DNA of 28,597 bases. It comes from Chloroflexota bacterium. Lineage in GTDB: Bacteria > Chloroflexota > Anaerolineae > Caldilineales > Caldilineaceae. Every line of letters begins with the position of its first letter. Position 1 is the first letter of the stretch. The position numbers and the translations under genes were made by a program. The DNA is taken from contig QEUW01000048.1 in the NCBI GenBank assembly GCA_003577005.1, positions 1-28,597 on the forward strand. Direction: 5' to 3'. Below, in pieces: positions 23,168-28,597 of the stretch. The notes beneath the pieces are model-generated. The model was given only the letters and a program-made list of their open reading frames with translations, did not search any database and was not told the DNA's origin.

Positions 23168-23232
23168 GCATTCCGGGAAAGGGCGGGTGAGTCATCCCGG
23201 CGCAGAAGCATCGTCGCCCTTTCCCGGAATGC
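23168..23232. repeat. Perfect 18-base inverted repeat before ridA
   Basis: Arms at 23168-23185 (GCATTCCGGGAAAGGGCG) and 23215-23232 are exact complements across a 29-base spacer. They lie between the dehydrogenase stop and the ridA ribosome-binding site. No T-tract follows, so a simple terminator is unlikely. An RNA hairpin protecting or processing the operon transcript, or a small repeat insertion, is possible. Confidence 0.85.
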
Positions 23233-23273
23233 TGTTTACGGTGTCTATCCGCTTGTTTGACAAGGAGCAGATC

Positions 23274-23654
23274 ATGCGCAAACCTATCAGCACCGATAAA
23301 GCGCCCAAACCGCGCGGCCCCTACTCGCCGGCCATGATCGCCAGCGGGCCAACCGTCTATGTCTCGTCGCAGGGTCCCATTGACCCGGCAACCAATCAGC
23401 TCAGTACGGGCAGCTTTGTCGAACAGGCCGACCTGGTCTTTCGCAACGTAGGTGCGCTGCTCGAGGCAGCAGGAACCTCTTGGGCGCACGCCGTCAAAGT
23501 GACCGTTTACCTGGCCGATTTTGGCAACTTTGCAGCCATGAACGAGGTCTACCTCCGCTATATCAGCGAACCTTATCCGGCGCGCACGACAGTGCAATCG
23601 TCCATCGGCGCTAGCCCGATTGCGGTAGATTGCGTTGCCGTGCTGCCGGAGTGA
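23274..23654 (+). CDS. ridA: RidA/YjgF family enamine/imine deaminase
   Basis: A 126-residue protein of the trimeric RidA family, which hydrolyses reactive 2-aminoacrylate-type enamines. The N-terminal KPRGPYSPAM, the strand VYVSSQGPIDP, the helix FRNVGALLEAAG, and YPARTTVQ with the substrate-binding Arg104 are all present. The C-terminal Glu that completes the site is present only as a terminal residue (VLPE). CAAGGAG precedes ATG 23274; the longer in-frame ORF from 23154 would run through the inverted repeat and is not preferred. It is co-directional with the dehydrogenase, and converges with terC 29 bases on. Confidence 0.92.
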   Translation: MRKPISTDKAPKPRGPYSPAMIASGPTVYVSSQGPIDPATNQLSTGSFVEQADLVFRNVGALLEAAGTSWAHAVKVTVYLADFGNFAAMNEVYLRYISEPYPARTTVQSSIGASPIAVDCVAVLPE

Positions 23655-23683
23655 GGACGATGGACAATCGTCTATCGTCTACA

Positions 23684-24667
23684 TCATTCCTCGGCGGGTA
23701 CGGTCCGCACCACTTCGGCTGGCTGGTGTGGCGGTCGTAAGAGCGAGGCAACAATCGAGAGGATCAGTACGCCGGCCACCACCCCCAGCGAGAGCGCGAC
23801 GGGGATGTGGAAGAGATCGGTGATCACCATCTTGACCCCGACAAAGACCAGCACCACCGAGAGCCCCAGCTTCAGATAGTGGAACTTGTCGATCACCCCG
23901 GCCAGCACAAAGTAGAGCGAGCGCAGGCCCAGGATGGCAAAGACGTTCGAGGTATAGACCAGGAATGGTTCGGTGGTGACGGCAAAGATGGCCGGGATCG
24001 AATCGACGGCGAAGACCAGGTCGGTGCTCTCCACAATGAGAAGCACCAAAAAGAGCGGTGTCACCGCCAGGGCCTTACCGGTGCGCACAAAGAATTTGTC
24101 TTCCACATACCCACGCGTCACCGGTAGGAAGCGGCGCACCAGGTTGACTAACGGGTTATTTTCTGGCTCGATCTCTTCATCGTCGTGAAAGGCCATCCGT
24201 GCGCCGGTAAAGATGAGAAATGCGCCAAAGATGTAGATGATCCAGTGGAACTCTTTGATCAACGCCGCACCGACCCCAATGAGTACCCCGCGCATCACGA
24301 GCGCCCCCAGCACACCCCAGAAGAGCACGCGATGTTGGTAGATGGCCGGTACGGCAAAGTAAGAGAAGATCAGCACAAAGACAAAGATATTGTCCACGCT
24401 GAGCGCCTTCTCGATGATATAGCCGGTGAGAAACGCCAGCGCTGCTTCGTGGTCGGCGTAGGTAGAGGTCGGCGAGATAGCGTGCCAGTAGTAGTAAATG
24501 AGGACGTTAAAGACAAGAGCCAGAGCGATCCAGACCACACTCCAGCCGAGCGCCTCTTTGACCGATACGGCGTGCGCCTTGCGGTGAAAGAGGCCCAGGT
24601 CGATGGCCAGCATCGCCAGCACAAAGAGCGTAAAACCCACCCAGTGTATCCAGACTGCATCCCACAC
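23684..24667 (-). CDS. TerC/Alx family membrane protein, probable manganese exporter
   Basis: An integral membrane protein of 327 residues with about nine hydrophobic segments. It shows the TerC family acid motifs IEKALSVDNIFVF (near 86-98) and ESTDLVFAVDSIPAIF (near 213-228), and TSNVFAILGLRSLYF. Alx and other TerC members handle manganese, and Alx-type genes are known to be controlled by the yybP-ykoY riboswitch, which is exactly what lies upstream here. The start is GTG 24667, 9 bases after AAAGGA. Expression should rise when manganese is high. Tellurite resistance is the historical name only. The gene is closest to Alx in length and context. Confidence 0.93.
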   Translation of the reverse strand: MWDAVWIHWVGFTLFVLAMLAIDLGLFHRKAHAVSVKEALGWSVVWIALALVFNVLIYYYWHAISPTSTYADHEAALAFLTGYIIEKALSVDNIFVFVLIFSYFAVPAIYQHRVLFWGVLGALVMRGVLIGVGAALIKEFHWIIYIFGAFLIFTGARMAFHDDEEIEPENNPLVNLVRRFLPVTRGYVEDKFFVRTGKALAVTPLFLVLLIVESTDLVFAVDSIPAIFAVTTEPFLVYTSNVFAILGLRSLYFVLAGVIDKFHYLKLGLSVVLVFVGVKMVITDLFHIPVALSLGVVAGVLILSIVASLLRPPHQPAEVVRTVPAEE

Positions 24668-24710
24668 GGTAAGTGTTCCTTTCGTCTAAAAACATGTATT
24701 GACCGTGGGC

Positions 24711-24760
24711 AAAAAAGAAAGCGAGACCCCACGGCACAGAGTGTGTCGTGGTTGTCTCGC
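24711..24760 (-). terminator. Riboswitch expression-platform terminator
   Basis: On the minus strand GCGAGAC (24760-24754) pairs with GTCTCGC (24727-24721). An inner stem of CCACG/CGTGG type (24751-24747 with 24733-24729) lies within, and TTTCTTTTTT (24720-24711) follows. The 5' half includes the 3' strand of the aptamer's P1, so aptamer and terminator exclude each other. Confidence 0.85.
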
Positions 24761-24904
24761 CAACGTGTCGAAACACGTGTCACTAGCCGAGAGGTTCGCT
24801 CTGTCTTGACGGCTAAGTGCCCCTGGGTGGTGCGAATGCCAGCTTTGATGCAGGGAAATTGTCTGCACAGCCATTAGCACCGTACTGGGCGGCTACTCCC
24901 AACC
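24750..24904 (-). promoter_or_regulatory. yybP-ykoY manganese riboswitch aptamer
   Basis: Read on the minus strand, P1 GGTTG is followed by GGAGTAGCC (24904-24891), the first conserved loop. P3 is AGCC-GTCAAGAC-AGAG (24814-24799), capped by a loop and closed by CTCT-C-GGCT, giving the conserved GUCAA loop. A hairpin ACGTGT-TTCG-ACACGT (P4, 24778-24763) and GCGAGACAACC (24760-24750), which closes P1, complete it. Order and conserved bases match the yybP-ykoY class. The P2 region is longer than usual (about 75 bases) with an internal arm. It predicts antitermination by Mn2+ (an ON switch) ahead of the TerC/Alx gene. Confidence 0.93.
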
Positions 24905-24918
24905 TTTCACTGTTTCTT

Positions 24919-24947
24919 ATGCTACTCTCCCCCTGATGCTTTGTCAA
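24919..24947 (-). promoter_or_regulatory. Promoter of the riboswitch-terC transcript
   Basis: On the minus strand a perfect TTGACA (24947-24942) and TAGCAT (24924-24919) are separated by 17 bases. Transcription would start about 8 bases before the aptamer's P1. Confidence 0.75.
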
Positions 24948-24988
24948 GAAGGCATAACCTACATTCGCGCTACGAACGGACCCTGTCC

Positions 24989-25837
24989 TCAGCGGTTGGG
25001 GACGCGCCGCTCCAGATAACGGACAAAGAGCGCCAGCGCCACCGTCATGACCAGGTAGAGAAACGCCACCACGTTGTAGGTCTCAAAGTAGCGAAAGGTG
25101 CTGGCGGCATAGCTGTTGCCCAGCCGGGTAATATCCTGCACCCCCAACGCCGAGACGAGCGCCGAATCCTTGAGCATGGCGATAAAATCGTTGCCCAACG
25201 GCGGCAAGACCCTACGCACCGCCTGCGGTAAGATCACCAGCCGCATCGTCTGCCAGCGCGACATGCCCAGGCTCGCCGCGGCCTCGCTCTGCCCTTTGTC
25301 GATGCTCTCGATGCCGGCGCGAAAGATCTCGCTGACAAAGGCGCTGTAGCCGATGATCAACGCCAGGATCGCACGCGCGGCAAAGTCCAACCGGCGCACG
25401 CTAAATTCAGCCAGCGGTGCACCCAACCAGGTGAACCCCAGTGTGTTCAGTTGAAGGCCGAGCCAGTTGATCAACTCGACCAAACCCGGCGCACCGACGA
25501 AGGCGATATAATACAGCAAGACCAAAACGGGCACGCCACGAACAATTTCGACATAGAACGAGGTGATTTCAAAGAGCACCCGGTTGCGAGTCACCCGCAT
25601 GATCCCGATGACCAGGCCCACGATCAGTGCGCCAGCGTAGGCTACCAGCGTCACCCAGAGCGTTGTGCCTATACCCGCGGCAACTGCATTGAAGATGATG
25701 GTATAGGTGGCGTCGCTGGCTACAACCCACAAAAAATAGAGACCCAGTACAATCGCTGCTACCAACCAATAAGGCACCCGCGCCAGCCAATGGCTGCGTG
25801 CAACCGGCGGACGGGCCTTAGCCGCTTGAACAGACAT
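24989..25837 (-). CDS. Amino-acid ABC transporter permease (His/Glu/Gln/Arg family)
   Basis: A 282-residue inner-membrane permease. A basic N-terminus precedes a first helix ([17 protein letters not shown]). The HEQRo signature [23 protein letters not shown] follows, then [18 protein letters not shown] and the EAA loop [34 protein letters not shown], which contacts the ATPase. Homodimer use is likely as only one permease is seen. ATG 25837 has GGAG 7 bases ahead and is preferred to the upstream ATG codons. It is downstream of and co-directional with the duplicated binding protein, but separated by 230 bases full of hairpins. No ATPase gene is in the window, so that subunit is encoded elsewhere. 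Confidence 0.93.
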   Translation of the reverse strand: MSVQAAKARPPVARSHWLARVPYWLVAAIVLGLYFLWVVASDATYTIIFNAVAAGIGTTLWVTLVAYAGALIVGLVIGIMRVTRNRVLFEITSFYVEIVRGVPVLVLLYYIAFVGAPGLVELINWLGLQLNTLGFTWLGAPLAEFSVRRLDFAARAILALIIGYSAFVSEIFRAGIESIDKGQSEAAASLGMSRWQTMRLVILPQAVRRVLPPLGNDFIAMLKDSALVSALGVQDITRLGNSYAASTFRYFETYNVVAFLYLVMTVALALFVRYLERRVPNR

Positions 25838-25859
25838 GCCTAACTCCACTTCCATAGGT

Positions 25860-25878
25860 TGCAAAGGCGGCCTTTGCA
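25860..25878. repeat. 9-base-arm palindrome in the permease leader
   Basis: TGCAAAGGC and GCCTTTGCA flank a single G. It lies 22 bases before the permease ATG on the minus strand, and is one of four inverted repeats in a 200-base stretch. Confidence 0.75.
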
Positions 25879-25889
25879 TAAACAAATAG

Positions 25890-25914
25890 AGAGACGTTGC
25901 ACTGCAACGTCTCT
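25890..25914. repeat. 12-base-arm palindrome between binding protein and permease
   Basis: AGAGACGTTGCA and TGCAACGTCTCT flank a single C, giving a nearly continuous 25-base palindrome. It is the second of four inverted repeats in this gap. Confidence 0.85.
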
Positions 25915-25925
25915 ACGCGCCGGAT

Positions 25926-25957
25926 AAAAAGCGCTGGCATCGAGCCGATGCCAGCGC
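25926..25957 (-). terminator. Rho-independent terminator between binding protein and permease
   Basis: A 12-base-pair stem GCGCTGGCATCG (arms 25931-25942 and 25946-25957) with a 3-base loop is followed on the minus strand by TTTTT (25930-25926). It should stop most transcripts after the binding-protein gene, so that the permease is made at a lower level. Confidence 0.85.
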
Positions 25958-26001
25958 AACTATAACACGGATTGGCAGAATCGTCGGAGCAACACGAATT
26001 A

Positions 26002-26062
26002 GGAGTGGCGGGATCTGCAGATGGGTCGGAATAACCGGCCCATCTGCAGATCCCGCCACTCC
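26002..26062. repeat. 28-base-pair hairpin directly after the binding-protein gene
   Basis: Perfect 24-base arms (26002-26025 and 26039-26062) extend through four more pairs (one G-T) to an AATAA loop. It starts 5 bases after the stop codon. There is no T-tract; a 3'-end stabiliser of the abundant binding-protein mRNA is the likely use. Confidence 0.9.
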
Positions 26063-26067
26063 GCGAG

Positions 26068-27696
26068 CTACCGCGTTGGATCATAGAGAAAGAACCACTT
26101 GTAGTTCAGGTGATCGATATACCCATCCTCCAGCATCGTTGCGATGGCCTGATCGAACGGCTCCACCCAATCGCTGCCTGGCGTAAAGATAAAGCCAAAC
26201 TCTTCGGTCGCCAGCGCATCGCCGACGATCTTGAGCCGCTCAGGGTTGGCGCCGATGTAACCGCGGCCAGAGGCGGCGTCCACCAGCACCATATCCACAT
26301 CGCCGGCCAGCAGCGCCTGTACCGACGCGCCAAATGTCTCAAAGAGGCGGATGCGCGGGTTCTGCTCGTCGCCGTCCAACACTTCGTAGACGGCGGTATA
26401 AAAACTGGTTGTTCCCGCCTGTGAGCCGATCAGCAAGTCCTCATCAGCAGCGAATTCTTCCGGCGTCGTAAAGCGATCTTCATCGGCGCGCACCAGCATA
26501 AACTGCTGGCTGGTCATGTAAGGGATCGAGAAATCGACCTGTTGCGCCCGTTCTTCGGTGATGGTGATGCCGTCCATCCCTACGTCGAACTGGCCGGCGT
26601 TGACCGCCGCGATCATGGCATCCCATGAACTGGTCTGCCAATCAACAGTGCAGTTGAGCCGCCGGCAGATCTCTTCGATGGCGTCGTACTCCCAGCCAAC
26701 GGCCGCGCCTGTCTGCGGGTCGATAAAGTTGAGCGGCAGGTAATCGTTAGCTGTCACCGCTACTACCGTGCGGCCTTCCAGATCAGGTAACTGGTCGTAG
26801 ATATCGGCCGCATTGGGGTCGGTGAGGAAGAACCAGCGCGTGTTGAGATAGTCGAGAAAACCATCGCGCTGCATGGCGCCGATGGCCTGGTTGAACGGCT
26901 CTACCAGGTCGCTGCCGGGTGTGAAGATAAAACCAATATCCTCATTGCCCAATGGATCGCCCAGCAGCTTGAGCCGGTCGGGATTGGCGCCGATATAGCC
27001 CCGGCCCCCTTCTGCCGACGCCAGCACCATATCCACATCACCCGAGATGAGCGCCTGCACCGCTGCGCCAAAGTTTTCGAAGAGCTGGATGCGCGGGTTC
27101 TGCTCGTCGCCGTCCAGTACATCATAAACAGCAGTGTAGAACTGTGTCGTCCCCGCCTGCGAGCCGATGATCAGGCTCTCGTCGGCGGCGAATTCTTCGG
27201 GCGTGGCAAAGCGATCCTCATCGGCGCGCACCAGCATGTAATTCTGCAACGTCTTATAAGGGATGGAGAAATCGACCTGTTGTGCCCGCTCCTCGGTGAT
27301 GGTGATGCCGTCCATTCCCACATCGAACTGGCCGGCGTTGACCGCCGCGATCATGGCGTCCCATGAACTCTTTTGCCAGTCCACCTGGCAGTTGAGCCGT
27401 CGGCAGATCTCTTCGACGAGGTCATACTCATACCCTACCGACTCGCCGGTCTGCGGGTCGATATATTGGAAGGGCGTAAAGTCATCTGCCGTGACGGCCA
27501 CGACCGTGCGCCCATTCAAATCGGGTAAGTCGTAGACCACATTGGTGGTGTGACCTCCGGCCGGGGCGCTTGCTGCCGGCGTGCCGGCTGCGCCTGCATC
27601 GCCAGCAGGCGCAACGGCCGGCATACAGGCCGCCATCAACAGCGTAGCGACCAGCAAGATGACAGTCAAGGGATGTGAATAAGCACTCCGCTGCAT
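26068..27696 (-). CDS. Amino-acid ABC transporter binding lipoprotein, tandemly duplicated
   Basis: A 542-residue exported lipoprotein. The signal peptide ends in the lipobox LMAAC (Cys24), followed by an Ala/Gly/Pro-rich tether (25-53). Two complete family 3 solute-binding domains follow, about 57-295 and 303-541, each with LPDL(N/E)GRTVVAVTA, DVGMDGITITEERAQQVDFSIPY, IGSQAGTT and GRGYIGANP(D/E)RL. Hand comparison gives about 78% identity between halves at a period of 246 residues. Differences cluster in DDFTPFQY versus NDYLPLNF and in YKTLQNY versus YMTSQQF, which line the ligand cleft, so ligands may differ. It has AAAGGAGAG before ATG 27696. The product should bind two amino acids or boost capture; its permease is downstream. 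Confidence 0.93.
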   Translation of the reverse strand: MQRSAYSHPLTVILLVATLLMAACMPAVAPAGDAGAAGTPAASAPAGGHTTNVVYDLPDLNGRTVVAVTADDFTPFQYIDPQTGESVGYEYDLVEEICRRLNCQVDWQKSSWDAMIAAVNAGQFDVGMDGITITEERAQQVDFSIPYKTLQNYMLVRADEDRFATPEEFAADESLIIGSQAGTTQFYTAVYDVLDGDEQNPRIQLFENFGAAVQALISGDVDMVLASAEGGRGYIGANPDRLKLLGDPLGNEDIGFIFTPGSDLVEPFNQAIGAMQRDGFLDYLNTRWFFLTDPNAADIYDQLPDLEGRTVVAVTANDYLPLNFIDPQTGAAVGWEYDAIEEICRRLNCTVDWQTSSWDAMIAAVNAGQFDVGMDGITITEERAQQVDFSIPYMTSQQFMLVRADEDRFTTPEEFAADEDLLIGSQAGTTSFYTAVYEVLDGDEQNPRIRLFETFGASVQALLAGDVDMVLVDAASGRGYIGANPERLKIVGDALATEEFGFIFTPGSDWVEPFDQAIATMLEDGYIDHLNYKWFFLYDPTR

Positions 27697-27815
27697 GGGT
27701 TTGCTCTCCTTTATTTGCGACTGGGCGTGGCTCTTCCTGCGATTGTGCTATCGTAGCATAAAGAGCAACCTCATCACAACATTTTCCCAGAACAGCATCA
27801 GGTATTGTGACGGCA

Positions 27816-27880
27816 CAGACTTCCGGAGACCAGAGCACACCTTCCAGCCTCAAAACCCTCGCTCACTTCCCGGAAGTCTG
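27816..27880. promoter_or_regulatory. Inverted repeat between divergent genes
   Basis: CAGACTTCCGG (27816-27826) and its perfect complement (27870-27880) are separated by 43 bases in the 266-base gap between the binding-protein gene and the NuoE/F-like gene. They could be paired operator half-sites. Nothing else is clear in the gap beyond the two ribosome-binding sites. Confidence 0.35.
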
Positions 27881-27962
27881 GCCACGGAATTGACAACTAC
27901 TCTTTGATGTTTGATAATTGCTTCAGACCGCGCTGTTTGCGCCCAGGCGCATGGAGTTCCGC

Positions 27963-28597
27963 ATGACCGTTCCTACTGACGATGAATTGATTGAACGCTG
28001 GCGGCGCACCCCGGCGCCGCTGCTCGGTCTGTTGCACGCTTTTCACGACCGGGATGGCTATTTGTCCCCAGTAGCCCTGCGCGCTGTGGCGCAGGCATTG
28101 CGCATCCCTCTGGCCGACCTCTATGGTACGGTGACGTTCTACCATCACTTTGCTCGTGAGCCAGGTGGCCTTCAAGCGCCACGCATCTGCACCGGTCCGG
28201 TCTGCCGTTTGCGCGGGGGGTCAGAGATCCTGGCCGCGCTGCAAGAGCAGGGCGCTACGCCTATGCCCTGCGCCGGGCGCTGCGACGAGCCGGTGCCTGT
28301 GTTGCAGGGCCACCAGGTGCTTGTGGGCGACAGCGTGGATAGGCTGCTGCACAAGCCAACAGCCCTTCCTGCCCCCAACCCCGGCGGCTTTGAGGAGTGC
28401 GTCTTTGCCGACATCCGCCGGCCAGGCCGCAACACGCTGGCCGGCTACCAGGACACCGGCGGCTATGAGGCGCTGACTCGCGCCGTCACGACGATGCAGC
28501 CTGCCGAGGTGGTCGAATTTATTCGCCAGAGCCAGTTAGCCGGTCGCGGCGGGGCCGGCTTCCCTACCGGCCTCAAGTGGAAAGCTGTGGCCGAAGC
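27963..28597 (+). CDS. NuoE-NuoF (HoxF-like) fusion, NADH-oxidising subunit, 3' end outside window
   Basis: The first 211 residues of a larger protein. Residues 1-120 are a thioredoxin-like [2Fe-2S] domain (NuoE type): LYGTVTFYHHF, then CTGPVC and CAGRC supply four cysteine ligands in C-x4-C and C-x3-C spacing. From about 140 onward the NuoF part begins and reaches GRGGAGFPTGLKWK, the NADH/FMN-binding start. Such fusions occur in HoxF of NAD-linked hydrogenases, in formate dehydrogenase beta subunits and in some complex I variants, passing electrons between NAD(H) and iron-sulfur centres. Which complex it serves depends on genes beyond the edge. GGAG (27953-27956) precedes ATG 27963. Confidence 0.9.
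   Translation, partial: MTVPTDDELIERWRRTPAPLLGLLHAFHDRDGYLSPVALRAVAQALRIPLADLYGTVTFYHHFAREPGGLQAPRICTGPVCRLRGGSEILAALQEQGATPMPCAGRCDEPVPVLQGHQVLVGDSVDRLLHKPTALPAPNPGGFEECVFADIRRPGRNTLAGYQDTGGYEALTRAVTTMQPAEVVEFIRQSQLAGRGGAGFPTGLKWKAVAE

Noticed and set aside
23154..23273. N-terminal extension of RidA
   Set aside because: It runs across the 18-base inverted repeat, has no family match, and CAAGGAG precedes the later ATG at 23274.
1..28597. tRNA, rRNA or replication origin
   Set aside because: No cloverleaf with T-loop and acceptor signals, no rRNA-like stretch and no DnaA-box cluster could be found by eye.

Overview
The window is a gene-dense, fairly GC-rich bacterial chromosome segment with about 22 convincing protein genes. 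There is no tRNA, rRNA or CRISPR array. The gene families suggest a Chloroflexota-type bacterium: a lipoprotein amino-acid binding protein, an E/F-fused NADH-oxidising subunit, DUF2382 stress proteins, and a coiled-coil nuclease-fold family common in that phylum. This placement is inference, because no phylogenetic marker is present.

Layout. Positions 1-3900 hold an aldo/keto reductase and a ComEC-type DNA-uptake channel. Positions 3979-8477 hold the most unusual block. A HExxH metallopeptidase-like protein and a class I isoprenoid-synthase-like protein lie on the minus strand. They diverge from a 66-residue peptide resembling Os1348/NHLP-clan RiPP precursors and a geranylgeranyl-reductase-like flavoprotein, and a PaaK-like adenylate-forming ligase faces that pair. 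A strong divergent promoter sits in the middle. I infer a possible uncharacterised peptide/isoprenoid pathway.

Positions 8478-11443 hold a secreted protein with a good terminator, a short-chain dehydrogenase and a methyltransferase. A truncated IS630-type transposase follows. Positions 12172-18962 form an envelope/stress island: two YihY paralogues (one fused to a holin-like DUF1469 domain), two DUF2382 proteins, a small repetitive membrane protein, a GH43 glycosidase and a small membrane protein.

Positions 19183-23654 look like sugar-acid or carbohydrate catabolism: a GguC/AraD1-like enzyme, an alpha/beta hydrolase with a tandemly repeated N-terminus, an LtnD-like beta-hydroxyacid dehydrogenase and RidA. 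A decayed coiled-coil nuclease-fold gene interrupts it. Next is a TerC/Alx-type transporter controlled by a clearly recognisable yybP-ykoY (manganese) riboswitch with its own terminator. Last is an amino-acid ABC transporter pair, in which the binding protein is an in-frame tandem duplication and the intergenic region is packed with perfect hairpins. The window ends inside a NuoE-NuoF (HoxF-like) fusion gene.
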